Shown: piece after piece, positions 55,088 through 64,000 of the stretch
How positions within the stretch are numbered: position 1 is the first letter of the stretch
Layout of the letters: the number at the start of each line of letters is the position of its first letter
Translations under genes and position numbers: made by a program
Assembly: GCF_030053835.1 (NCBI RefSeq)
Contig: NZ_CP125655.1
Coordinates: forward strand, 3,782,001-3,846,000
DNA length: 64,000 nucleotides
Origin: Cellulomonas sp. ES6
GTDB lineage: Bacteria > Actinomycetota > Actinomycetes > Actinomycetales > Cellulomonadaceae
Reading direction: 5' to 3'
The notes under the pieces: generated by a model
The model's input: the letters and a program-made list of their open reading frames with translations, nothing else
Told to the model about the DNA's origin: nothing
The model's database searches: none

Positions 55088-57594
55088 GCACGACGACCGC
55101 CCTCCCGACCGCCCCCGCGGCGACGCCCCCCGGCCCCCCGGCGGGGCCGCCGCCCGGCGGGCCGGCCCGCCGTCCCCGGGGATCCGGGCGCCCCGCGGCC
55201 GCACGTCGGCGCGGGGTGCCGCGCGGCGCGGCGGCCGTCGTCGACGTGCTCGTGCTCGCCGTCGCGACCGCCGCCGCCCTCACGCCGCTGCTGCCCGTGT
55301 ACGGCGGGTCGACGCTGGTCGTCCCCGTCGTGGGCGGTGTGCTGGTGGGAGCCGCGGTCGGCGTCCTCACCGCGTGGGCCCGGTGGTCACCGCCGGTCAC
55401 GGCTGCGGCGCTCGTCGCCGTCGCCGTGCTCGCGGGCGGCCCGCTGGCGACGCCCGGGCAGACGGTCGGCGGCCTGCTGCCGACGCCGGCGTCCGCGGTC
55501 GCGGTCGTGCGCGGCTCGGTGCTCGGCTGGAAGGACGTCCTCACGCTCCAGCCCCCGCTCGGCGGGTCCGGCTGGTTGCTGGTTCCCCCGTACCTGCTGG
55601 CGGTGACCGCGACCGCCGTCGGGATCCGGCTCGCCCTCGGCGCCGGCCGTGCCGCACCGGCGGCCGCGGCCCTGCCCGCCGTGTGCCTCGCCGTCGCGGT
55701 GCTGCTCGGCACCCACACCGTCGTCGCGCCGGCGGCGGTCGGCACGGCGCTCGCGGTGGTCCTCGTGGTCTGGGCCTCGTGGCGCGCGAGCCGGCTCCGC
55801 GTCCGGCGCCCCGTCGCGCTGGTGGCGCTCGTCGCCCTGGCCGCCGGGGCGGGGCTCGGCGCGGGCGCCGTCGTCGAGCAGCAGCGCGACCGCTTCGTGC
55901 TGCGCGACGAGCTCGTCCCGCCGTTCGACCCCCGCGACTACGCCAGCCCGCTGTCGGCGTTCCGCGCGTTCGTCAAGGACGACGACACCGTCGACCTGTT
56001 CACGGTGACCGGCCTGCCCGCGGGCGCCCGGGTGCGCCTCGCGACGTTCGACCGGTTCGACGGCGTGGTGTGGAACGTCGCGGGCGACGGGTCGTCGCGC
56101 GCCTCCGGGGAGTTCCGCCGGGTCGGCGAGACGGTCGGCGACGGGGCGGCCGAGGCCGCAGCGGCGGCGGCCGCGGCCGGGGTCGGCACCCGCGTGCAGG
56201 TGCGCGTGCAGGTCGACCAGCTGGACGGCGTGTGGCTGCCGACCGTCGGCGACGCGGTGTCGGTGCGCTTCGACGACCAGGAGGACCAGGCGCGGCTGCG
56301 GTTCAACGACGCCACCGGGGCGGCCGTGCTGACCGGCGGGCTCGGCACCGGCCTCACGTACACGCTGGACGCGCTCGTGCCGGCCGAGCCCGACGACGCC
56401 GCGATCGGCTCCGCCGCGGGCCGGGACCTGGACCTCCCCGAGCCGCAGGCGGTGCCCGACGCGGTGGTGGCGGCCGCCTCCGACGCCGTCCGGGATGCCG
56501 AGACGCCCGTCGAGGTCGCCCGCGCCCTGGAGCGGACGCTGTCGGAGAACGGGTTCTTCTCCCACGGCCGCACCGACCAGGGCGACTACCCGTCGCTCTC
56601 CGGGCACGGGGCCGACCGGGTGGCGACGCTGCTCGACGGCGAGCTCATGGTCGGCGACGACGAGCAGTACGCGTCCGCGATGGCGCTCATGGCCCGGGAG
56701 CTCGGCCTGCCCGCACGTGTGGTCATGGGCTTCGTGCCCGGCGCCGACGAGGACGGGGACGCCGGGACGGACGAGACGCCGACGGCGGACCCCGACGAGC
56801 CGGTGGTGGTGACCGGGGCCGACGTCCACGCGTGGGTGGAGATCGCCTTCGCGGGCCACGGCTGGGTGCCGTTCGACCCTACGCCGCCGGAGAGCCAGAC
56901 GCCGCAGGACGAGACCGAGACCAGCCAGGCCGACCCCGAGCCGCAGGTCGCCCAGCCCCCGCCGCCGGCACCCGAGCCGGTGGAGCCGCCGCAGGACGAC
57001 ACCGAGCAGCCCCAGACGCAGGACCCGGCCGACGAGTCCGGCTGGGCGCTCTGGCAGCGGATCGCGCTGGGCGTCGCCGCGGGGTCCGGCGGGCTGCTCC
57101 TGCTGCTGTCGCCGTTCCTCGTCATCGCGGCGCTGAAGGCCCGCCGTCGCCGCCGCCGCCGTCGTGACCCGGTGCCGCTGCGCCGCGTCGTCGGGGGCTG
57201 GCAGGAGGTGCTGGACCTCGCGACCGACCTGCAGCGGGACGTCGACCCGGTCGCGACCCGCCGCGAGGGCGCCCGGGCGCTCGACCGGGCGTTCACGGCG
57301 CCACCGCCGGTGCCAGCGCGTCGTGGACGTGCCGCGCCGCCCGCGCCGACCGCGGCCGGGGCCGAGGCGGGCGCCGCCGTCGTGGCGCTCGCGGAGCGGG
57401 CGGACGCCGCCGTCTTCGGGCCGGACGAGCCGTCCGTCGCCGACGCCCGCGACTACTGGGCGCAGGTCGACCGCGCGCTCGACCGCATGCGCGCCGCGAC
57501 CCCGCCCCGGCAGCGCTGGCGCGGCCGGCTGACCACCCGCTCGCTGCGCCGCCGTGGCGGGCGAGCCCGACGGAGCACAGGAGCAGGACGATGA
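55084..57594 (+). CDS. Transglutaminase-like membrane protein lacking the catalytic cysteine
   Basis: This 836-residue protein has a Pro/Arg-rich cytoplasmic start and about six transmembrane helices (about 50-275). A large external region containing a transglutaminase-like fold (about 490-605) follows, then a Pro/Glu/Gln linker, one more helix (about 660-680) and a cytoplasmic tail (DUF4129-like position). The triad position for cysteine reads GDDEQYASAMALMARELG, with D526 where the family has Cys. H582 (DVHAWVEIAF) and D598 (VPFDPTPP) are kept. Crosslinking or peptidase activity is therefore unlikely. Both ends overlap neighbours by four bases. Confidence 0.9.
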   Translation: MSTTTALPTAPAATPPGPPAGPPPGGPARRPRGSGRPAAARRRGVPRGAAAVVDVLVLAVATAAALTPLLPVYGGSTLVVPVVGGVLVGAAVGVLTAWARWSPPVTAAALVAVAVLAGGPLATPGQTVGGLLPTPASAVAVVRGSVLGWKDVLTLQPPLGGSGWLLVPPYLLAVTATAVGIRLALGAGRAAPAAAALPAVCLAVAVLLGTHTVVAPAAVGTALAVVLVVWASWRASRLRVRRPVALVALVALAAGAGLGAGAVVEQQRDRFVLRDELVPPFDPRDYASPLSAFRAFVKDDDTVDLFTVTGLPAGARVRLATFDRFDGVVWNVAGDGSSRASGEFRRVGETVGDGAAEAAAAAAAAGVGTRVQVRVQVDQLDGVWLPTVGDAVSVRFDDQEDQARLRFNDATGAAVLTGGLGTGLTYTLDALVPAEPDDAAIGSAAGRDLDLPEPQAVPDAVVAAASDAVRDAETPVEVARALERTLSENGFFSHGRTDQGDYPSLSGHGADRVATLLDGELMVGDDEQYASAMALMARELGLPARVVMGFVPGADEDGDAGTDETPTADPDEPVVVTGADVHAWVEIAFAGHGWVPFDPTPPESQTPQDETETSQADPEPQVAQPPPPAPEPVEPPQDDTEQPQTQDPADESGWALWQRIALGVAAGSGGLLLLLSPFLVIAALKARRRRRRRRDPVPLRRVVGGWQEVLDLATDLQRDVDPVATRREGARALDRAFTAPPPVPARRGRAAPPAPTAAGAEAGAAVVALAERADAAVFGPDEPSVADARDYWAQVDRALDRMRAATPPRQRWRGRLTTRSLRRRGGRARRSTGAGR

Positions 57595-59234
57595 GCAGCA
57601 CCTCCGGCGGCGGGGTACCCGCCGTGCACGGGGCACCACCGGCGCCGATCGGACGCCGGGTGACGGCGTCGCTGGTCGACGGCGTGCTCACCGCCCTGGT
57701 CGCCGCGCCGCTGTGGGCTGCCACGGTGCCTGCCGCCGTCGCCTCCGTCCGCCAGGAGGAGCCCGCGGCGACGCCGTCGGGAGCCCTGCTCGTCACCGGG
57801 GCGGTCCTCCTGGCGGTGTGGGGCGTCGTGCAGTGGGTGTGCCACGGCACGCGCGGGTGGACCGTGGGGCGCCGGCTGCTCGGCCTCCGGACGGTCGACG
57901 TCCGCAGCGCCCGGCCGCTCGGGATGGGGCGGGCGCTCGTCCGCTCGCTCGTGGTCGCGATCGGCGCGCTCGCGTGCGGGGTCGGGCAGCTGCTCGTGCT
58001 CCTCAGCCCGCTGTTCGACGGTACGGGCCGTCGCCGTGGCTGGCACGACCGGGTGGCCGACGCGGTCGTCGTCGACGTCCGGGGCCTGCCCGCCGCGCGG
58101 CGCATCGCCGCGTGGGAGCCCGTGCGCCGTCCCGCGACCGAGCCGGTCGTCGCGCGCGAGGTGCCGTGGGCCGGAACCGGGACCACCGACGACCCGCCCG
58201 GGGACGCGACCCCCGTCCGCCCCGGCGTCGACGACCCGCCCGGGGCCGTGCCCGCCCCGCAGCCGGACCTGCCCGCGCGCACCCGGTGGGCGGCGCTCGC
58301 GGGGGAGCGGCAGCTCGACGCGCCCGGCCTCGTCCTGCCCCCGCTCGGCAGGCCCGGCCCCGGCCCGGACCTCGACACCCGGCAGATGCCGACCGTGCCG
58401 GCGGCCGGTGCGCTGCCCGGGTGGCCGGGCACCGCGGGCGACGTCGAGCGCGCGGGGCGGCACGCCGCCCCCGGCGCGGCGGCGGCCCCGGGTCCCGCGC
58501 ACGTCGAGCCGTCGGTGCCGACGCCGCCGCACCCGGACGCGCCCGCCGCGCCGGAGGAGGCGCGCACACCCCTGCCGGCCGCGCCGGTGTGGGCCGTGCC
58601 GCCGGCCCCCGCCGCCCCCGCACCGGCGCCCGCGGAGGCGGCGACGCCGGGACCCGTCGCCGCCCCCGCGCCGGAGTCCGGGGCCGCGCCTCAGCCTCGG
58701 CTCGCGCCGGAGCCCTGGCTCTCGCCCGCGCCGGAGGCCCGGGTCGCGCCTGCGCCGGAGCCCCGGCTCGCGCTCCCGCCCGAGCCCCGGGTCCCACCCG
58801 CGCCGGAGCCCCGGCTCGCGCTCCCGCCCGAGCCACCGCTCCCGCCTGTCCCGCCCCTGCCGCCCGAGCCCTTCCCCGCCACGGTGACGGCACCGGGGCC
58901 GGACGCCCCGCGCTCCTGGGCCGTCCGCCTGCCCGACGGGACGGTCGTCGGGCTGGAGGCACCCCTGCTCGTCGGTCGCAACCCCGAGCCCCAGCCGGGC
59001 GTCCGGGTGGCGCCCGTGAGCGACCCGGGCCGTTCGGTCTCCAAGACGCACCTCATGCTCGGGGCCGACGAGCACGGGGCGTGGGTGGTGGACCGCGGCT
59101 CCACCAACGGCACCCTCGTCACGCTGGCGGACGGGCAGCGCATCGTGTGCCTGCCCGACCGGCGCGTCCGGCTGACCGACGGCTCGCTCGTGGCGTTCGG
59201 CGACCTCTCGCTGTCCGTGGGGCTGCGCGCCTAG
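57591..59234 (+). CDS. RDD membrane protein with C-terminal FHA domain
   Basis: This 547-residue protein has an N-terminal RDD domain (about 18-165, IGRRVTASLVDGVLTALVAA and TVGRRLLGLRTVDV) with about three helices. A long Pro/Ala linker follows, with repeated PEPRLALPPEPR units (about 330-440). The C-terminal FHA domain (about 450-547) has LLVGRNPEP, SVSKTHLML and DRGSTNGTL. The FHA domain faces the cytoplasm and could bind proteins phosphorylated by the module's kinase. An AGGAGC element precedes the ATG, which overlaps the upstream stop. The stop contains the start of the next promoter's -10. Confidence 0.9.
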   Translation: MSSTSGGGVPAVHGAPPAPIGRRVTASLVDGVLTALVAAPLWAATVPAAVASVRQEEPAATPSGALLVTGAVLLAVWGVVQWVCHGTRGWTVGRRLLGLRTVDVRSARPLGMGRALVRSLVVAIGALACGVGQLLVLLSPLFDGTGRRRGWHDRVADAVVVDVRGLPAARRIAAWEPVRRPATEPVVAREVPWAGTGTTDDPPGDATPVRPGVDDPPGAVPAPQPDLPARTRWAALAGERQLDAPGLVLPPLGRPGPGPDLDTRQMPTVPAAGALPGWPGTAGDVERAGRHAAPGAAAAPGPAHVEPSVPTPPHPDAPAAPEEARTPLPAAPVWAVPPAPAAPAPAPAEAATPGPVAAPAPESGAAPQPRLAPEPWLSPAPEARVAPAPEPRLALPPEPRVPPAPEPRLALPPEPPLPPVPPLPPEPFPATVTAPGPDAPRSWAVRLPDGTVVGLEAPLLVGRNPEPQPGVRVAPVSDPGRSVSKTHLMLGADEHGAWVVDRGSTNGTLVTLADGQRIVCLPDRRVRLTDGSLVAFGDLSLSVGLRA

Positions 59235-59242
59235 AGTGACGC

Positions 59243-60694
59243 ATGGGCCGCGCGCGGTCTCGTGCGACGATGCAGGACGTCGAGCTGGTCGACGTCGACG
59301 GCACGAGCGCGGCCCGGGACGGCGTCGCTCCCGTGCGGCGCCACCGTCGCGCCGGGCGCCCGGGCGGCGGGCAGCCGACCGCCCGGCGGTGGGCCGTCGT
59401 CGCGATCACGGTGGCCCTCGTCGCGGGCGGTGCGGTGGGCGCGGGGCTGGCGGCGGGCGGCGACCCGGCCCGGCCCCGGACCGCGGCGGGCATGCTCCGC
59501 CCGGTGGACGACCCGCCGTGGACGCGCTGGCGCGCACCGGTGACGCGTTCGGAGGACCTGCTCGCGGCCGAGGGCGTGCTGCTCGCGGCGTCCGTGCGCG
59601 AGGGGCGCTTCCGGGTGACCGCCTGGGACGTCGTGACCGGCGGCCGCCGCTGGGACCAGGACCTCGGCCCGGCCGCCGGCACGCGGCCGCTCACGGGGTG
59701 CCTGCCCGACCCCGACGGGACGAGCGACGTCGTCGTGTGCGTGGTGGAGCCGCCCGTCGTGGCGACGGACCCCGCGCACCCCTCGACGGTGCCGTTCCCC
59801 GCACCGGACGAGCGCTGGGCGCGGGTGTCGGCGCTCGACGCGGCGACCGGCGCGGTGCGCAGCACGTTCACGCTCGTGGGGCGGCTGGCGGCGGTCGAGC
59901 GGCTGGCGGACGACGTCGTCGTGCTGAGCATCGCGCCGGACGGCCACCCGCAGGTCGCCCGCTACTCCGCCGAGGGCGGCCACCTGCGCTGGTGGTACCG
60001 CGGTGCCGAGCCGCTGCGGCTGCGCTCGGGCATCGTCTCCGGCTCGGAGCTGAGGGTGGACGACGCGTTCGTGCTGGTGCAGGGGTGGTCCGCGTCGGTG
60101 CTGGACGCCGCGGACGGCTCCGTCATCACCACCGGGACGCCGCGGTGGTACACGATCGGCGCGCTCGCGCAGGGCGTCTTCGGCACCTGGTCGAGCGGTC
60201 AGGGCGGCACGGTGCGGGACCGGAGCGGCAAGGAGCTCTTCCGGTCGTCGGCGCTCTTCCCGTCGTTCACGGCGACGGACCGCCGGCCGTCCGACGTGCT
60301 CGTGCTGGACAGCGGCGGCAGCGTCGTGGGCCGGTCCCTGCCGGACGGCGACGAGCTGTGGCGGCTCGACACGTACCGCGCGGCGCGGCTGCGCGTCGAC
60401 GGCAAGCTCGTCCTCGTGGGTGTGGACGGCTACCAGGTGGTCGACGTCCGCACCGGCGACGTGCTGTGGCAGACGCCCGGCCAGACGCTCATGTGGTGGG
60501 CCCCGCTCACCGACGGGCGGCTCGTCCTGTCCGCCGGCCGGACGGGCTCCGGGGCGTCGACGATCGAGGCGCGGCGGCTGGTGGACGGGGTGCTCGAGTG
60601 GAGCCTGCCGGTGCCCGACGGCGTGCGGGCGGTGACCGAGGTCGGCGGCCACCTCGTGCTCCGGACGCGCGACGAGATCCTGCTGCTCCAGTGA
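59243..60694 (+). CDS. Membrane-anchored PQQ-like beta-propeller protein
   Basis: This 483-residue protein has a charged N-terminus, one helix (about 48-68, WAVVAITVALVAGGAVG) and an external beta-propeller with PQQ-type blades. The blades are seen as VTAWDVVTGGRRW, VSALDAATGAVRS, VLDAADGSVI and VVDVRTGDVLWQTPG. Such propellers usually scaffold envelope complexes. TAGAGT (59232-59237), whose TAG is the previous gene's stop, lies five bases before the ATG, so this gene may have its own leaderless transcript while sitting at the end of the module. An ATG at 59270 is a possible alternative start. Confidence 0.82.
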   Translation: MGRARSRATMQDVELVDVDGTSAARDGVAPVRRHRRAGRPGGGQPTARRWAVVAITVALVAGGAVGAGLAAGGDPARPRTAAGMLRPVDDPPWTRWRAPVTRSEDLLAAEGVLLAASVREGRFRVTAWDVVTGGRRWDQDLGPAAGTRPLTGCLPDPDGTSDVVVCVVEPPVVATDPAHPSTVPFPAPDERWARVSALDAATGAVRSTFTLVGRLAAVERLADDVVVLSIAPDGHPQVARYSAEGGHLRWWYRGAEPLRLRSGIVSGSELRVDDAFVLVQGWSASVLDAADGSVITTGTPRWYTIGALAQGVFGTWSSGQGGTVRDRSGKELFRSSALFPSFTATDRRPSDVLVLDSGGSVVGRSLPDGDELWRLDTYRAARLRVDGKLVLVGVDGYQVVDVRTGDVLWQTPGQTLMWWAPLTDGRLVLSAGRTGSGASTIEARRLVDGVLEWSLPVPDGVRAVTEVGGHLVLRTRDEILLLQ

Positions 60695-60712
60695 CGTCCG
60701 GATGCTGAGCGC

Positions 60713-60743
60713 TTGCGGTCCGACCGACGGGCAGGGGTACAGT
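60713..60743 (+). promoter_or_regulatory. Promoter of the leucine leader and leuA
   Basis: TTGCGG (60713-60718) and TACAGT (60738-60743) form a candidate promoter with a 19-base spacer. The predicted start falls on or next to the GTG of the leader peptide at 60750. Confidence 0.55.
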
Positions 60744-60748
60744 GCTGA

Positions 60749-62638
<1,890 letters not shown>

Positions 62639-62658
62639 CCCGGCGCGGGCCCCACGAC

Positions 62659-62688
62659 GGGGGCCGGCACCACCCCTGACCGGCCCCC
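62659..62688 (+). terminator. Candidate leuA terminator hairpin
   Basis: GGGGGCCGG (62659-62667) pairs with CCGGCCCCC (62680-62688) over a 12-base loop, 20 bases after the leuA stop. There is no T-run, which is normal for this GC content. Confidence 0.6.
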
Positions 62689-62768
62689 GCGCCCGGTCCC
62701 GCCCACCGCGCCACCCGCGCGCCGGTGCGGGGCCGGGCGTCGCCGCGTCCGGTCGCATCGACTCCCCC

Positions 62769-62794
62769 CCGGTCGTTCGGATCCGAACGACCGG
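62769..62794. repeat. Perfect 26-bp palindrome downstream of leuA
   Basis: The half-sequence CCGGTCGTTCGGA (62769-62781) is followed immediately by its exact complement, with no loop. The lack of a loop makes a protein-binding site or a recombination relic as likely as a terminator. Its right half is the first of four copies of GGATCCGAACG in this gap. Confidence 0.8.
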
Positions 62795-62987
62795 ACTCGC
62801 CGGGTGTGTCGGTGCGAACGGATCCGAACGACGGACCACGGGAGCGCAGAGGACCGGGCAGTCGGGGGTGCGCGGGCGGCCGGGTGTCAGCGGTGCGCGG
62901 GCGGCCGGGTGTCAGGGGTTGCGCGGGCGGAGGGATCCGAACGACCAGGCGCGCCGGGCGTGTCGGCGCGAGGGGATCCGAACGGCC
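62779..62987. repeat. Nested direct repeats in the leuA-recO gap
   Basis: GGATCCGAACG occurs at 62779, 62820, 62933 and 62974. The first and last pairs are both spaced 41 bases and share a diverged spacer with CGCCGGG-GTGTCGG. Between the pairs, GTGCGCGGGCGGCCGGGTGT occurs at 62868 and 62893 with a partial third copy near 62919. These repeats and the palindrome occupy most of the 454-base gap. The open frames running through it are Arg/Gly-rich and follow the repeats, so I call no gene here. Confidence 0.8.
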
Positions 62988-63092
62988 GGAGGCTCGGGGC
63001 GTGTGGGGGACCGGGGGGCGCTCCGTGCAGGGTGCGCGGGCGGGCGGCGCGGGCAGCACGCGAACGGGGGCGCGGCGGGGGACAATAGGGGC

Positions 63093-63824
63093 GTGAGCCT
63101 CTACCGCGACGAGGCGATCGTGCTGCGCACCCACAAGCTCGGGGAGGCGGACCGGATCGTCACCCTGCTGACCCGCACCCACGGCAAGGTGCGCGCGGTC
63201 GCGAAGGGAGTCCGGCGCACGACGTCCCGGTTCGGGTCGCGGCTCGAGCCGTTCATGCACGTCGACGCCCAGCTCAGCACGGGCCGGAGCCTCGACGTCG
63301 TCACGCAGGTCGAGACCCTCGGCGCCTACGGCCGGCCGGTCTGCGAGGACTACGCGCTGTACACCGCGGGCACCGTGATGCTGGAGACCGCCGAGCGGCT
63401 GGTCGAGGCGGAGCGGGAGCCGTCGCTGCAGCAGTACTGGCTGCTGGTCGGCGCCGTGCGGTCGCTCGCCGGGCGCGAGCACGCGCCGGGGCTCGTGCTC
63501 GACTCGTACCTGCTGCGCGCCCTCGCCATCGCCGGGTGGGCGCCGTCGTTCACCGACTGCGCGCGCTGCGGCCGGCCCGGTCCGCACCACTCGTTCGCGG
63601 TCGCTCAGGGCGGTGCCGTCTGCCTGTCCTGCCGCCCGCCGGGCGCCACCGCGCCGGCGCCGGAGACCCTCAGCCTGCTGGCCGCGCTGCTCGCCGGGGA
63701 CTGGCCCGTCGCCGAGGCGTCCGCCGAGCGGCACCGCAAGGAGGGCAACGGGCTGGTGTCCGCGTACTCCCAGTTCCACCTGGAGCGCACGCTGCGCTCG
63801 CTGCCGATGGTCGAGAGGATCTGA
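63093..63824 (+). CDS. recO: DNA repair protein RecO
   Basis: This 243-residue protein has an N-terminal OB fold beginning [20 protein letters not shown] and ending near [15 protein letters not shown] helical domain follows, and a zinc-binding four-cysteine site (DCARCGRPG and VCLSCRP, about 156-180). RecO loads RecA on SSB-coated DNA together with RecR. GACAAT (63081-63086) lies six bases before the GTG with no Shine-Dalgarno, so the mRNA is probably leaderless. Its stop codon overlaps the uppS ATG by one base, as usual for actinobacterial recO-uppS pairs. Confidence 0.93.
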   Translation: MSLYRDEAIVLRTHKLGEADRIVTLLTRTHGKVRAVAKGVRRTTSRFGSRLEPFMHVDAQLSTGRSLDVVTQVETLGAYGRPVCEDYALYTAGTVMLETAERLVEAEREPSLQQYWLLVGAVRSLAGREHAPGLVLDSYLLRALAIAGWAPSFTDCARCGRPGPHHSFAVAQGGAVCLSCRPPGATAPAPETLSLLAALLAGDWPVAEASAERHRKEGNGLVSAYSQFHLERTLRSLPMVERI

Positions 63825-64000
63825 TGCCGGTCCCACCGCCGCCGCACCCCAGCGGCGCCCGCCCGCCCGTGCTGCCGAAGGAGCTCGTCCCGAAGCACGT
63901 CGCGATCGTCATGGACGGCAACGGCCGGTGGGCGAACGCGCGCGGGCTGCCCCGCACGGCCGGGCACGCCGCGGGGGAGGCGTCCCTGCTGGACGTCGTC
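63824..64000 (+). CDS. uppS: Isoprenyl (polyprenyl) diphosphate synthase, partial
   Basis: The first 59 codons of a cis-prenyltransferase are present before the window ends. [20 protein letters not shown] carries the catalytic aspartate and the pyrophosphate-binding region, followed by [12 protein letters not shown]. The enzyme makes the C50/C55 lipid carrier for peptidoglycan synthesis. The N-terminus is proline-rich. The ATG overlaps the recO stop (TGATG). Confidence 0.92.
   Translation, partial: MPVPPPPHPSGARPPVLPKELVPKHVAIVMDGNGRWANARGLPRTAGHAAGEASLLDVV

Noticed and set aside
62725..63096. Small open frames through the leuA-recO repeats
   Set aside because: Their codons follow the DNA repeats, products are Arg/Gly/Ser-rich in all frames, and there is no ribosome site. 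The region is better described as repeats.

Overview
The window comes from a very GC-rich actinobacterium (about three quarters G+C by eye), most likely a Cellulomonas-like member of the Micrococcales. Starts are often GTG, many neighbours share 4-base GTGA or ATGA overlaps, and the gene set fits: clpP1-clpP2 with ClgR, a GH10 xylanase, a GH35 beta-galactosidase with its sugar ABC importer, PPDK, LuxS, and the phoH-ybeY-CBS-era run followed by leuA-recO-uppS. About 51 protein genes are supported, the first and last of them cut by the window edges. No rRNA, tRNA, insertion sequence, phage or CRISPR array was seen.

Region 1 to 15 kb holds a D-amino-acid deaminase-like tail, an amidohydrolase, a ferredoxin-reductase-like FAD enzyme, a PP2C phosphatase, the clpP1P2-clgR locus, an LLM oxidoreductase, a MarR/EamA divergent pair, a PAS-SpoIIE phosphatase, a xylanase, an M15 lipoprotein peptidase and a two-domain universal stress protein. 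Region 14 to 21 kb is a sugar utilisation locus: a LacI repressor with repeated TGACGTCA-core operators, two permeases, a binding lipoprotein and a GH35 beta-galactosidase. Its ABC ATPase is missing and must come from elsewhere. Region 21 to 34 kb holds a PAS-GGDEF diguanylate cyclase, the coupled luxS-pfs pair, an AlkA-like glycosylase, a TetR-controlled hydrolase, an MFS/hydrolase pair, a DUF72 protein, an S4-domain protein with a 14-residue repeat extension, a ketopantoate-reductase family protein, an amidohydrolase and an HtrA-type protease. Its intergenic gaps carry several short tandem repeats and long palindromes.

Region 35 to 41 kb is housekeeping: PPDK on the minus strand, diverging from phoH-ybeY-CBS protein-era. 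Between era and leuA lies a 19 kb module (41.5 to 60.7 kb). It encodes a membrane hydrolase, a PP2C phosphatase, an FHA protein, a transmembrane Ser/Thr kinase, a 1955-residue Ig/FN3 surface protein, a MoxR ATPase, a DUF58 protein, a transglutaminase-like membrane protein with no catalytic cysteine, an RDD-FHA protein and a PQQ-propeller protein. Most of these genes overlap by four bases. The set reads as one phospho-signalling and envelope-assembly system, and it is the most interesting part of the window. The window ends with leuA, preceded by a leucine-rich leader peptide and alternative RNA stems, then recO and the start of uppS.

A recurring feature is a -10 hexamer placed 5 to 7 bases before a start codon, which implies many leaderless mRNAs.
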